This document shows, one piece after another, positions 8,880 to 18,076 of a stretch of DNA of 64,000 nt. The DNA is from Taibaiella sp041660405 (lineage in GTDB: Bacteria; Bacteroidota; Bacteroidia; Chitinophagales; Chitinophagaceae). The DNA lies in the NCBI GenBank assembly GCA_041660405.1, contig JBAZWL010000006.1, positions 1-64,000 of the forward strand, written 5' to 3'. How positions within the stretch are numbered: the stretch's first letter is position 1; each line of letters begins with the position of its first letter. Under the pieces are notes generated by a model that saw nothing but the letters and a program-made list of their open reading frames with translations, searched no databases and was not told the origin of the DNA. The position numbers were made by a program, and so were the translations under genes.

Positions 8880-9974
8880 TTACGACTTTTTCTTCAATTC
8901 AAGAATAGTATGGCTCAAGCCGATAAGGTCATGCTGCTGTACGATGTCAAATCCTGCTTTATCTATCAGTTTGTAAAATACTTCACTATCATACATCTGG
9001 CTGTTGCCATTTGCAATGTTGGTAAAATACAAAGAAGTCATTTGTAATGCAAATGCTGAAGTAGCGAAACGTTGCCTGTCCCAAAATGTTTCATTGATAA
9101 AGATGCGTGTATTTTCATCTGAAACACGGTAGCATTTTTCAAGAATAGCAACAATCTCATTGTCTGCAAAGCAATCCAGGAACTGGCTCATCCAAATGGC
9201 ATCGTAACCTGTTGGCAGTTCAAGTTCAGGATTCAGTACGTTATGTTCATGATAAGTAACTCTGCCGGTATAGCCAGCTGCATCAATATTTTTCTGTGCC
9301 ATTTTCAACTGACCTGGCAGGTCTACCATACCCATTTGTATGTTTTCATTATAGGCAAGGCATTGCAAAGTCCATTTACCGGTATTACCCCCAATATCCA
9401 GCATTCTTGCAGGAGGGTTGGTAAACACAAGTGGCAATGCTTCAGGGAAGGCATTGTCAGAATAATAGTGGTCAAACGCAAGCCAGCTTTCCTTTGCAGG
9501 AGATGGGAAGGTTGAAAGGCCTTCGTATAAAGTATTCCAGTTGCCTAATGTTTTCAATCCTTCAGGTTTACCATTTTCAATAGATGTTTCCATGGTAGGT
9601 GAACCTTCATAACACACATCACGCATGAAGTCGAAATTCACTTTCGTCATTTCATGGTTCAGCAGGAAATGGCCGGTTTTAGCTAGGTAATATTTCCCTT
9701 CTTTACGATAAACCAAAGCTATACCCAGTCCTGCTTCCAGCAATATGCGTACACCATAGTGCGACATGTTTACTTTCTGCGCAACTTCTTCAATAGAAAT
9801 GCCTTCGTTTCTTGAAGCTTCTACAGCGTGGAGAATACCTTTATCCCTCAATAATTTTGATGCCTCCCACACATAAGGCGCAAATGCGATGAGCTGTGCA
9901 CGGTCGATAGCATCAAGCGCGCGTATATTGTCTTCTTCAAATAAAGGTTTGAGCTGTACGTTGGTCGTTTCCAT
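8880..9974 (-). CDS. Small-molecule O-methyltransferase (acetylserotonin OMT-like)
   Basis: 364 aa from the ATG at 9974. A longer reading frame from a TTG at 10001 exists, but that TTG lies inside a TAnnTTTG promoter box, so the ATG is preferred. The N-terminal winged-helix dimerisation domain (about 1-110) contains EASRNEGISIEEVAQKVNMS. The C-terminal methyltransferase domain has MLDIGGNTGKWTLQCL (SAM motif I), MGMVDLPGQLKMA, and GYDAIWMSQFLDCF where the catalytic histidine region lies. The family methylates phenolic or enol hydroxyls and related groups. It is followed after about 140 bases by the halogenase-like gene on the same strand, so they may act on one aromatic metabolite. Confidence 0.82.
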   Translation of the reverse strand: METTNVQLKPLFEEDNIRALDAIDRAQLIAFAPYVWEASKLLRDKGILHAVEASRNEGISIEEVAQKVNMSHYGVRILLEAGLGIALVYRKEGKYYLAKTGHFLLNHEMTKVNFDFMRDVCYEGSPTMETSIENGKPEGLKTLGNWNTLYEGLSTFPSPAKESWLAFDHYYSDNAFPEALPLVFTNPPARMLDIGGNTGKWTLQCLAYNENIQMGMVDLPGQLKMAQKNIDAAGYTGRVTYHEHNVLNPELELPTGYDAIWMSQFLDCFADNEIVAILEKCYRVSDENTRIFINETFWDRQRFATSAFALQMTSLYFTNIANGNSQMYDSEVFYKLIDKAGFDIVQQHDLIGLSHTILELKKKS

Positions 9975-9998
9975 GAAAAATGTATAAAAATAAGTGTC

Positions 9999-10006
9999 CA
10001 AAAGTA
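9999..10006 (-). promoter_or_regulatory. -7 box of the O-methyltransferase gene
   Basis: TACTTTTG on the minus strand matches TAnnTTTG. It overlaps the upstream TTG that would otherwise extend the methyltransferase by nine residues, so it decides the start in favour of the ATG at 9974. No clear TTG partner was found 17-23 bases upstream. Confidence 0.5.
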
Positions 10007-10142
10007 CGATTTAGCCCCGAGATTTCGACTTAAAATAAGCATCTTATTCCTTCGTAAAATGAGTTTCTTAAATTTTATGCATAAAATATTATCATTCTCG
10101 TTGAAAATCCGATATTCGCCTTCGAAACATATCACCTATCAC

Positions 10143-12686
10143 ATGTTGCGTACCCTTATCGCTTTAATCATTTTAATTACTCCTGTTTATTTATTTGCCC
10201 AGACGGATAGCAACACTGTGGCTATTGTAAAAGATACATCTTCAAATGTTGTTTATCCTGAAGGGATAGACGCCTTTGATGATAAACCGGATGTTAGCGA
10301 TATTATGAATCAGCATATTTCCGGGATGCCTTTTCCTTCAAATGATCTGTATCTCTCCTCGACGGCTTTTAATCTTGCACCATTAGGTTTTAGTCTACGC
10401 GGATATGATAGAAAAGAAATGGAAATATATGCAGGTGGAATTTGTATGAATAATATTAAAACCGGAGCCTCCCTCGTAACCTCCGGACTGAACGATGTTT
10501 TAAAAGACCGTTCAGTAATATTTGGATTACAAAACGGAGATCAATTTTATGGAGGACTTGCAGGTGCAGCAACTACAGAGATGGCTGCTGCTGATAAATA
10601 CAAACAAACACTTATTGCTTACACCAATACCAATCGTACTTATCGTAACAGACTTACGGTTGCTCATCATACAGGTTTGCTTAACAATGGCTGGGCAATT
10701 TCTTTGGCATTAAGTAAGCGTTGGGCAAAGGAAGGGTATGTTGAAGGAACTTTTTATAATAGTTACGCCTATTATTTAGGCATCAGCAAAAAGCTTGGGA
10801 AAAATAGTGCTATCCATTTTGCTACCTTCGGTAATCCGGAACTAAACGGAGGAACCATCGCTACCACACAGGAGCCAATGGATCTGGTAAGTAACAATTT
10901 TTATAATCCGGCATGGGGCTACCAGGGCGGAGTTAAAAGAAATTCAAAGCTCAATAATTCCTTTCAGCCTGTTTACCTGCTTCAATATGAATATAACCCC
11001 AACAACTTAACGCGTTTTAATCTTTCCTTTTCTTACCAGCATGGCTACAGCGGAGCTTCAGGACTGGATTGGTATAACGCCGCCGATCCACGTCCTGATT
11101 ATTATAAAAAGCTACCAAGCTTTTATTTAAATGATCCTGATAATATAAATGCAGATCAGGCAGCGTTAATAAAAGACAAATGGATAAACAACCCTGAAAT
11201 AGGGCAGATAAATTGGGATGAACTATACGAAACAAACAGGCTAAATATAGATAGCATAAACGGTGTGGAAGGCCGCAGAGCTGTTTATGTATTGGGCGAA
11301 GACCGGGATGTTAATCATGTATATAGCTTGGCTACTACTTATCAAAAAGTATTGCAAGCACACTTTACACTGAATGCTGGTTTGTCATTCACCGCACAAC
11401 AAACGGAAAGTTATCGTAAAATGCTTGACTTGCTTGGAGGGGATTTCTATGTAAACTACAATCAGTTTGCAGAACAGACCTATGCTGGTAACAATTCCAT
11501 GAAGCAAATAGACCTTAATCATCCTGATCAGGTCATTAGGGTGGGCGATAAGTATGGACATGATTATGTGTCGTGTTTTATTAAAAGCTTCCTCTGGGTG
11601 CAGGTTCAAGCCTCTTATCCTAAGTTTGACTTCTTTGCGGCAGGACGTATAGGCTATGATGTTTTTAACAGAGATGGCTTATACAAAAATGGTTTGTTTC
11701 CTGATAGTTCTTTTGGGAAATCTGCTGCACAACAATTTTTTACTTACCAGGTTAAAGGTGGCTTTACTTATAAGATAAACAGCCTCCAACGTTTGTTTAT
11801 GAATGTTGCCAGCCTTACCCGTGCACCTACTTTCGACAATACTTTTGTTTCACCCAAAACACGAAATAATGTAATCGACCTTCCCGTTGCAGAACAAGTA
11901 CATTCCATGGAAGGAGGTTATGTATTGCAAGCTCCTAAAGTTAGTGGAAAGCTTACGGCATTTGCTGCAGATATTAATGATGCAGCCCGTATCAAACGTT
12001 TTTATTACGAAGAGGATAATACCTTTGTAAACTATGTCATGCAACGCATTGACATCAGGCATGTAGGTATCGAAATGGCTTTGCAAGCAAAAATTATTCC
12101 TACGCTTACTGCAACAGTCACTGCAACATGGATGCAAGCGTTTTATAATTCCCGACCAGAAGGAAGTTTGTATCGTGATAATGATACCACGACTGCTGTA
12201 GTGCATCACACTTCTTATCTTCAAGATTATTACATCGCCACAGGTCCGCAAACTGCTTATACATTGGGCTTCAGATATAAGCCATCAACCTTGCCGGAAT
12301 GTGGAATCAATTTCAACTATACAGGCCGGAATTATGTAGATATAAATCCACTGCGACATACAGAAGATGCTGTAGCCTTGCTTTCTTCAGGAAGTCCTGA
12401 ACAGGAGGCTGTATTACGCCAGGAGAAATTACCTTCCGCCTTTACTATTGATGTTTTTGCCGGTAAAACATTTTCTTTAAACAACATCATGAAATGGTTT
12501 CCCCACAGAACTTCACTGAATATACGTGCAGGTGTAAGCAATCTTTTAAACAGAAAAGATATCCGCATTCGTGGCAACGATCAATTAAGGTTTGATAATG
12601 ATAGCAAGAATCCAGAACTCTTTCCTACTAAATATACTTACGGCTGCGGAGTTAATTATTTTGTAAGCTGCAGCTTAAAATTTTAA
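10143..12686 (+). CDS. TonB-dependent outer-membrane receptor
   Basis: 847 aa from the ATG at 10143. The frame is open back to 10059, but only the internal start gives a clean signal peptide (MLRTLIALIILITPVYLFAQ). The plug region (about 60-180) contains FSLRGYDRKEMEIYAGGICM. A long series of alternating aromatic beta strands ends in a C-terminal strand finishing in VSCSLKF, as expected for outer-membrane insertion. No carboxypeptidase-like N-terminal domain is seen. The plug lacks the classical VxGxRG spacing of iron-siderophore receptors, so the ligand is unknown. It is divergent from the O-methyltransferase, and the 168-bp gap holds that gene's promoter. Confidence 0.82.
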   Translation: MLRTLIALIILITPVYLFAQTDSNTVAIVKDTSSNVVYPEGIDAFDDKPDVSDIMNQHISGMPFPSNDLYLSSTAFNLAPLGFSLRGYDRKEMEIYAGGICMNNIKTGASLVTSGLNDVLKDRSVIFGLQNGDQFYGGLAGAATTEMAAADKYKQTLIAYTNTNRTYRNRLTVAHHTGLLNNGWAISLALSKRWAKEGYVEGTFYNSYAYYLGISKKLGKNSAIHFATFGNPELNGGTIATTQEPMDLVSNNFYNPAWGYQGGVKRNSKLNNSFQPVYLLQYEYNPNNLTRFNLSFSYQHGYSGASGLDWYNAADPRPDYYKKLPSFYLNDPDNINADQAALIKDKWINNPEIGQINWDELYETNRLNIDSINGVEGRRAVYVLGEDRDVNHVYSLATTYQKVLQAHFTLNAGLSFTAQQTESYRKMLDLLGGDFYVNYNQFAEQTYAGNNSMKQIDLNHPDQVIRVGDKYGHDYVSCFIKSFLWVQVQASYPKFDFFAAGRIGYDVFNRDGLYKNGLFPDSSFGKSAAQQFFTYQVKGGFTYKINSLQRLFMNVASLTRAPTFDNTFVSPKTRNNVIDLPVAEQVHSMEGGYVLQAPKVSGKLTAFAADINDAARIKRFYYEEDNTFVNYVMQRIDIRHVGIEMALQAKIIPTLTATVTATWMQAFYNSRPEGSLYRDNDTTTAVVHHTSYLQDYYIATGPQTAYTLGFRYKPSTLPECGINFNYTGRNYVDINPLRHTEDAVALLSSGSPEQEAVLRQEKLPSAFTIDVFAGKTFSLNNIMKWFPHRTSLNIRAGVSNLLNRKDIRIRGNDQLRFDNDSKNPELFPTKYTYGCGVNYFVSCSLKF

Positions 12687-12731
12687 ATCTAGTAGAGATG
12701 CATCCAGAAACCCTTATAGGGTTATACACAC

Positions 12732-12813
12732 GTAGGGACGCATTGCATGCGTCCTGCTCCTGACGATGTATGTAATGCGTTGCGCTTGATGGGCGCATGC
12801 AATGTGTCCCTAC
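12732..12813. repeat. Dispersed palindromic repeat, long form (copy 1)
   Basis: Left arm GTAGGGACGCATTGCATGCG... (12732-12754) pairs with 12791-12813 with two mismatches over 23 bases, enclosing 36 nt. The left arm differs from the arm at 52531-52555 by a single inserted G, so these are two copies of one element. It sits between convergent genes, just before a terminator. Confidence 0.8.
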
Positions 12814-12823
12814 ATATAAGAAC

Positions 12824-12858
12824 AAAACCCTTGCTGCACAATGCAACAAGGGTTTTTT
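12824..12858. terminator. Bidirectional terminator between convergent genes
   Basis: AAAACCCTTG / CAAGGGTTTT stem with an inner TTGC/GCAA pairing and a run of T on the right, A on the left. It serves the TonB receptor (plus) and the DUF2911 gene (minus). Confidence 0.8.
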
Positions 12859-12875
12859 CTTATAAATTTGAAGGC

Positions 12876-13781
12876 TTACTTCATTTGCTTTGCCAGGTTT
12901 TCAGCATTACGCTGATACTCTCCTGCATAAGGAGTGCTTGCAGCCAATGTAGCAGATTTTTGTGCTGCTGCTATAGCTTGTTGTTTATTGCCTTGTTTTT
13001 GATAAATACGTGCTTTAAGCCAATACAACCAGAAGGCTTCTTTATTTTCTTCAATGGCTTTATCAGTATAGGCCAGAGCTTTGTTCAGGTCTTTTCCTGT
13101 TTCCAGGTAATAGTTGGCCGCTTGTTGATAAGGGCGCTTAGGCTCATTGATAGATTTTTCCAGGTAGTCGGTAATGCGTTTATCATTATCTGCTACAACC
13201 GGAATAGTTACTTTGGTATTTTCCCAACTCAAAACAATATCACACTGTGTGCCCGTAATGTTGTCTACCGAGATAGTAAAAGATTGTACTGTTTCTGTAA
13301 TATTCGTAGCAGGAACCATAAATTCAGCTACGTCATCTTTAGCCTCAAAACCGGAAACACCCCAGTTACCAATGCCTTTGTTGATAATGACTTTCCATGC
13401 ATTTGCTCCGGGTACTGTATACAGCGCGTAAGTACCTTTTGGAATATTGAAATTGCGGGATTGATATCGGGCATCGGCTCTCATTTCCGGGTTATTATCG
13501 CCTGGAGTCATTGGAATGCCTGTAAGGCTTACATCTTCACCAAAGGTTATTTTGGTAGCAGTATTAGCACCGGTGCGCCATACCTCTTTGAATGGTACCA
13601 GCCCTCCAAAAGCCTTACGTCCGCGAAGAGATGGGCGACTGTAGCTTATCTCAATGGAAGAAGTAGAAAAATCCTGTTTTAAAACAGCTGAAGGACTTGG
13701 CGCAGGCAATTTCAAGTCCTGTGCATTGGAGGCAATTGCAATGCAGCTACCTAATAAAAATGTAAAAAAATAACGTTTCAT
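12876..13781 (-). CDS. DUF2911 domain protein with TPR-like C-terminus
   Basis: 301 aa from the ATG at 13781, where MKRYFFTFLLGSCIAIASNAQ is a signal peptide. An upstream extension to 13832 runs through a promoter box and is not used. DUF2911 (about 25-185) carries its hallmark YSRPSLRGRKAFGGLVPFKEVWRTGANTAT and KGTYALYTVPGANAWKVIINK. A short TPR-like tail (about 215-300) contains NKALAYTDKAIEENKEAFWLYWLKARIY. The protein is periplasmic or surface-exposed, of unknown function, and common in Bacteroidota. A single-gene unit. Confidence 0.88.
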   Translation of the reverse strand: MKRYFFTFLLGSCIAIASNAQDLKLPAPSPSAVLKQDFSTSSIEISYSRPSLRGRKAFGGLVPFKEVWRTGANTATKITFGEDVSLTGIPMTPGDNNPEMRADARYQSRNFNIPKGTYALYTVPGANAWKVIINKGIGNWGVSGFEAKDDVAEFMVPATNITETVQSFTISVDNITGTQCDIVLSWENTKVTIPVVADNDKRITDYLEKSINEPKRPYQQAANYYLETGKDLNKALAYTDKAIEENKEAFWLYWLKARIYQKQGNKQQAIAAAQKSATLAASTPYAGEYQRNAENLAKQMK

Positions 13782-13800
13782 AAATATAAATTTTGAAAGG

Positions 13801-13833
13801 CAAAAATAGGCTTTGTAAGTGTAAGAAAACAAA
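13801..13833 (-). promoter_or_regulatory. Promoter of the DUF2911 gene
   Basis: On the minus strand, TTTG (13833-13830), 21 bases, then TATTTTTG (13808-13801), a good match to the Bacteroidota consensus. It lies 19 bases before the chosen ATG and rules out the longer reading frame. Confidence 0.65.
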
Positions 13834-13900
13834 ACAATAAGATAGTAATAATTAATTTACATCTTTTATCTTTACGCTCATAATAAAACCTATTTTAAAT

Positions 13901-15061
13901 ATGAACAAAAATCAATTTAGTCTTCAAATTACTGTAATTAAAAGAGTTAAAAGAATTTTTGCTACATTATTAATGTTATTATTTTCTTCAATTATTTATG
14001 CACAAACCATTGCGCTCTGGACGTTTGAAACCTCGCAACCCGCAAATTCCGGACCATATAATGCTGAAGTAGGAGCTGGCGTTGCAACAGGAGTGCATAC
14101 AGCAGCAGCAACGTTCAGTAGTCCGGTTGGCAATGGATCTCTGCATTCTTTCAGGGCAAATAAATGGGTTGCAGGAGATTTCTTCCAATTTGTTGTGAGT
14201 ACAACCGGGTACGAGAGCATTACTTTTTCTTTTAGCCAGATAAGCAGTGCCAAGGGGCCGAAAACATTCGAAGTGCAGGTGAGTACTGATGGAGCAACAT
14301 TTACAACCCTTGCTGGAAGTAATTATAATGTAATAAACAGCACCTGGAATGCGACAAACAGTAATGCTACGTCTGTTCATAATTTTAATCTTCCGGGAAT
14401 GGGTAATCAACCCATGCTGGTTGTGCGACTTAGAGTGGTAGCCGGTAGTACTGCTGTTAACGGTTCTTCTATTACCGCATCAGGTACGTCCCGAATAGAC
14501 AATGTAAGCATTACGGGATCAAGCCCTTTACCAGTGACCATATCTTCATTTTCCGGAGCGGAGAAGGATGGTAAAAATATATTATTCTGGGATGTTCAGG
14601 CAGAACAAAATATTAGTCATTACGAAGTGGAAAGTAGTAAGAATGGGAGCGTTTTTTTTACCGCAGGCAAAGTAATTGCTCAAAATCAATCGGGGAATAC
14701 GAGCTATTCCTTTACTGATGAAGTGCATGAGGGCACAACTTATTACCGGCTTAGGATAATTGATAAAGACGATGGCTATACTATCAGCCGAGTACTTTCT
14801 ATAGACAGAATGAAAGCAAAATTAAGCGTGTCTTTAGACGTTAACCCGGTATATAATATTTTACCGGTTACCATTTCAGCAGAAAATAATGTCTCTCTTA
14901 GAATCTTTGATATTGGAGGGAAAATGATGTTTGAAAGGTCTTATTTATGCAATGGAAATACAGCAATAAACCTGGACATTAGTGGCTTGCCCCATGGAAT
15001 GTATTTCTTAAAGGCTTCATCAGCGGTACTATTGAAAACAATAAGGTTTGTAAAGCAATAA
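13901..15061 (+). CDS. Secreted protein with type IX C-terminal sorting domain
   Basis: 386 aa. A long n-region and hydrophobic core (about 18-34, IFATLLMLLFSSIIYAQ) form the signal peptide. Residues 36-200 resemble a jelly-roll type domain (IALWTFETSQPAN, FSFSQISSAKGPKTFEVQVS). A linker LPVTISSFSGAEKDGKN and a fibronectin-like module (about 215-295, ILFWDVQAEQNISHYEVESS) follow. The last 80 residues form a Por secretion C-terminal domain (NNVSLRIFDIGGKMMFERS, LDISGLPHGMYFLKA, RFVKQ). It is predicted to be exported through the type IX system and processed by PorU. Ligand or enzyme activity is not evident. Confidence 0.82.
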   Translation: MNKNQFSLQITVIKRVKRIFATLLMLLFSSIIYAQTIALWTFETSQPANSGPYNAEVGAGVATGVHTAAATFSSPVGNGSLHSFRANKWVAGDFFQFVVSTTGYESITFSFSQISSAKGPKTFEVQVSTDGATFTTLAGSNYNVINSTWNATNSNATSVHNFNLPGMGNQPMLVVRLRVVAGSTAVNGSSITASGTSRIDNVSITGSSPLPVTISSFSGAEKDGKNILFWDVQAEQNISHYEVESSKNGSVFFTAGKVIAQNQSGNTSYSFTDEVHEGTTYYRLRIIDKDDGYTISRVLSIDRMKAKLSVSLDVNPVYNILPVTISAENNVSLRIFDIGGKMMFERSYLCNGNTAINLDISGLPHGMYFLKASSAVLLKTIRFVKQ

Positions 15062-15072
15062 TCACTGGTTGT

Positions 15073-15118
15073 ATTTTGTACGTAGAAACGCGATGCATTG
15101 CGTCTCTACGTACAAAAT
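15073..15118. repeat. Dispersed palindromic repeat (copy 2)
   Basis: A 46-bp near-perfect palindrome: the outer arm ATTTTGTACGTAG is repeated in reverse as CTACGTACAAAAT, and the core reads AACGCGATGCATTGCGT. Core and GTAG ends match the perfect palindrome at 37497. It lies between convergent genes (cargo protein, plus; sigma-54 activator, minus) and may double as a transcription end. Confidence 0.8.
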
Positions 15119-15129
15119 AATTATTTCTT

Positions 15130-16437
15130 CTATTCTTCGATATCATACTCTTTTATCTTCCGATATAAAGTACGTTCAGAAATGCCTAGCTCATGAGCGG
15201 CATCTTTTCGTTTGCCTTTATGTTTTTGCAAGGACTTGATAATAAACTCTTTTTCACGGTCTATAAGTGACAATGATTCTTCCACCTCTTCATGATGGTT
15301 TACATCATCAGCTGAATGATGTATTACAAAGGCAGGGTTAGATTTCTTTTCCGCTCCCGGATAATTGGTGATGGCCGGAGTATTAAAAGTATTATCCGGT
15401 ACGTTATTTTCAAAGGGTGACATCATATGCTCTGCCGGCATACCAGCGCCCGCAGGAGTATAACCCTGGTGATGCGCAAGTTCAAACATCATCTTCTTAA
15501 GGTCATTCATGTCCTTTTTCAAATCGAAGAAAAGTTTGTATAAAATTTCGCGCTCTGTGGTACTGCTGCCGGCTTGCTCATGGCTATTTGCTGCAAAACT
15601 ATGTATTGGCATACTGTTGCCAGTATTGGTTATAGCAGGCATGCGCGTATTATGTTCCCGGTTGGGTAGGAAGGTAGTAAGCTGGTCGGCGGTTACGATT
15701 TTATCTTTAGCCAGCACAGAAATTTGCTCTGCAATGTTTTTCAGTTCACGCACATTACCCGGCCAGCCATAGCTCATCAGCAATTGTCTGGCGCTTTCAT
15801 CCAGCTGTACTGGCTGGCTTTTATAACGCTCTGCAAAATCACCTACAAACTTCCGGAACAACATCGGAACATCTTCACGGCGTTCGCGCAAAGCAGGAAC
15901 CCTTATCGGTACTGTATTGAGTCTGTAGTAAAGATCTTCGCGGAAACGGCCCTGTTGAGTAAGGGTAAGCAAATCCTTATTGGTAGCGGCTATTACGCGC
16001 ACATTCGTTTTTAAAACTTTGGAAGAACCTACGCGGATAAACTCGCCGGTTTCCAATACACGAAGTAAACGCGCCTGAGTGCCAATAGGCATTTCACCAA
16101 TTTCATCCAGGAAAATAGTACCACCACTTACGGTTTCAAAATATCCTTTACGTTGGTCACTTGCACTGGTAAAAGAACCTTTTTCATGCCCGAAAAGTTC
16201 TGAATCAATAGTGCCTTCTGGTATAGCGCCGCAGTTTACCGCAATAAAGGGATTATGTCTTCTGCCGGAAAGGTTGTGGATGATCTGGGAAAAGACTTCT
16301 TTACCTACACCACTTTCACCAAAAATCAATACACTTAAATCGGTGTTGGCTACTTGTTCCGCTACCTGCAACGCATAGTTGAGTTGCGGATCGTTGCCTA
16401 TAATTCCAAATCTATTTTTTATGCTTTGTAAATCCAT
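15130..16437 (-). CDS. Sigma-54 interaction domain (AAA+) transcriptional activator, Fis-type HTH
   Basis: 435 aa. It begins almost directly with the AAA+ domain (about 12-245), with no receiver, PAS or GAF domain. Visible motifs are Walker A GESGVGKE (40-47), the sigma-54 contact loop as GSFTSA (87-92; GAFTGA in most activators), Walker B TIFLDEIGE (107-115) and the arginine-finger region LYYRLNTVPIRVPALRERRED. A long low-complexity linker (about 250-385, Asn/Met/Pro rich) follows. The Fis-like HTH is at the C-terminus (DAAHELGISERTLYRKIKEY). The next gene on the same strand upstream is miaB, an arrangement I recall from other Bacteroidota. It may act with RpoN; how its activity is controlled is not evident. 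Confidence 0.88.
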   Translation of the reverse strand: MDLQSIKNRFGIIGNDPQLNYALQVAEQVANTDLSVLIFGESGVGKEVFSQIIHNLSGRRHNPFIAVNCGAIPEGTIDSELFGHEKGSFTSASDQRKGYFETVSGGTIFLDEIGEMPIGTQARLLRVLETGEFIRVGSSKVLKTNVRVIAATNKDLLTLTQQGRFREDLYYRLNTVPIRVPALRERREDVPMLFRKFVGDFAERYKSQPVQLDESARQLLMSYGWPGNVRELKNIAEQISVLAKDKIVTADQLTTFLPNREHNTRMPAITNTGNSMPIHSFAANSHEQAGSSTTEREILYKLFFDLKKDMNDLKKMMFELAHHQGYTPAGAGMPAEHMMSPFENNVPDNTFNTPAITNYPGAEKKSNPAFVIHHSADDVNHHEEVEESLSLIDREKEFIIKSLQKHKGKRKDAAHELGISERTLYRKIKEYDIEE

Positions 16438-16512
16438 GTAGTTAGAATAAGTTATTAGATTTCAGCATCAGAAAACCGCAGTATAGCTGTACTGAAACCT
16501 ACAATTTTTAGA

Positions 16513-17937
16513 TTATGCATTAATAACGATCTCTCCCATCAGTGTGCCGGAAGTAGCACTGGTTACTTTCACTATTACATAATCGCCTTTTTTAAGAATA
16601 TGATCGCCTTTCGCAAATACGATAACCTTGCCTTGTGTATTACGTCCGCTCCAGTCCTGATCACTGCGGCGGCTTTCGGCTTCTATTAATACTTCAAAAG
16701 TCTTCCCGATTTCCTGCTGGTAATTTTTGAAAGACCAGGTACGCTGCAAGTCGATGATTTCTGTAAGGCGACGTTTTTTTACTTCTTCCGGAACATCATC
16801 ATCATAACGGCGTTCAGCAAGGGTTCCGGGCCTTTCACTGTAGATGTACATGTAAGAAAGATCGTACTTACTATAATCTATAATGCTTAATGTTTGTTGA
16901 TGATCCTCTTCCGTCTCTGTACAAAAACCTGTGATGATATCGCTGGAAATAGAACACTCCGGCATGATCTCGCGGATACGGTCCACACGTTTCATATACC
17001 ATTCGCGGGTATAAGTACGGTTCATTAATTGCAATATGCGGGTAGAGCCGCTTTGCACCGGAAGATGAATATACTTACAGATGTTATGGTATTTAGCCAT
17101 GGTAAATAACACCTCATCCGTAATATCTTTAGGATGCGATGTGCTGAAACGCACTCTCAGCTTCGGATCTATCTGTGCTACCATTTCTAACAGCCTGGCA
17201 AAGGTTACTACTTCTTCTTTATCATGGGAAGAGAAATAATAACTGTCCACGTTCTGACCAAGCAAAGTAACTTCTCTGTAGCCTCTGTCAAACAGATCCT
17301 GTGCTTCGGCAAGAATAGAGTAGGGATCACGACTACGTTCGCGGCCACGGGTAAAAGGCACTACGCAAAACGTACACATATTGTTGCAGCCACGCATAAT
17401 GCTTACGAAGGCGCTTATGCCATTGCTATCCAGGCGTACCGGCGAAATATCGGAATAGGTTTCTTCTCTGCTTAATAAAACATTCACGCCTTTTTGACCG
17501 CCTTCAGCTTCTTCAATCAGGGCCGGCAGACTTCTATAGGCATCAGGGCCTATTACCATGTCTACCAATTTTTCTTCTTCCAGTAGTTTTGCTTTAAGCC
17601 GTTCTGCCATACAACCCAGTACACCAATTAACAGTCCAGGTCTTTCCTTTTTAAAAGAACGGAATATACTCAGCCTCTTGCGGACGGTCTGCTCGGCCTT
17701 ATCCCTTATGGAACAAGTATTTAGTAAAATAAGATTAGCTTCTTCCAGAAATTTTGTGGCACCAAATCCTTCTTTATTCAAAATTGATGCAACAATTTCG
17801 CTATCGTTGAAATTCATGGCACAACCATAACTTTCAATATAGAATTTTTTGCTATACTGGTTGGGGTCACTTTCGAATGGAGCATAGGGCTCGCCTTGGC
17901 GCTCTTCGTGTATCACTTTTTCCTGCAGTTCGAACAT
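16513..17937 (-). CDS. miaB: tRNA-2-methylthio-N6-dimethylallyladenosine synthase MiaB
   Basis: 474 aa from the ATG at 17937; the frame is open to 18018, but a TAnnTTTG box lies between, so the internal ATG is chosen. A radical-SAM methylthiotransferase adds the 2-methylthio group at A37 of tRNAs that read UNN codons. The N-terminal UPF0004 domain (YIESYGCAMNFNDSEIV) and later cysteines (LLNTCSIRDKAE, GVLGCMAERL) bind the auxiliary cluster. The radical-SAM motif is MRGCNNMCTFC, and a C-terminal TRAM domain (about 405-474, GKTFEVLIEAESRR) follows. All expected cysteines are present and the length is normal. Confidence 0.95.
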   Translation of the reverse strand: MFELQEKVIHEERQGEPYAPFESDPNQYSKKFYIESYGCAMNFNDSEIVASILNKEGFGATKFLEEANLILLNTCSIRDKAEQTVRKRLSIFRSFKKERPGLLIGVLGCMAERLKAKLLEEEKLVDMVIGPDAYRSLPALIEEAEGGQKGVNVLLSREETYSDISPVRLDSNGISAFVSIMRGCNNMCTFCVVPFTRGRERSRDPYSILAEAQDLFDRGYREVTLLGQNVDSYYFSSHDKEEVVTFARLLEMVAQIDPKLRVRFSTSHPKDITDEVLFTMAKYHNICKYIHLPVQSGSTRILQLMNRTYTREWYMKRVDRIREIMPECSISSDIITGFCTETEEDHQQTLSIIDYSKYDLSYMYIYSERPGTLAERRYDDDVPEEVKKRRLTEIIDLQRTWSFKNYQQEIGKTFEVLIEAESRRSDQDWSGRNTQGKVIVFAKGDHILKKGDYVIVKVTSATSGTLMGEIVINA

Positions 17938-17954
17938 GTTCAATTTTAAAGCTG

Positions 17955-17962
17955 CAAAGTTA
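17955..17962 (-). promoter_or_regulatory. -7 box of miaB
   Basis: TAACTTTG on the minus strand fits TAnnTTTG and lies 17 bases before the chosen ATG of miaB. A TTTG is found 14 bases further upstream, shorter than the usual 17-23 spacing, so the -33 element is uncertain. Confidence 0.45.
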
Positions 17963-18076
17963 ATGAAAGGAACTGTCAAAATAGCAGGTCTATGCTTTAA
18001 TAAGATATTATGATGCATTATTTTATCCTGCAGATTTCTGATAATTTCAAAGGCTTATATTTGTCAATTGCAGGGT

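Noticed and set aside
10059..10142. N-terminal extension of the TonB receptor by 28 codons
   Set aside because: The extension carries no signal sequence; the internal ATG at 10143 gives a textbook signal peptide.
12747..13682. A 311-codon plus-strand frame opposite the DUF2911 gene
   Set aside because: The opposite strand encodes a clear DUF2911 domain with signal peptide and promoter. This frame begins inside a dispersed palindrome, is Cys/Phe/Ile-rich and matches nothing I recognise.
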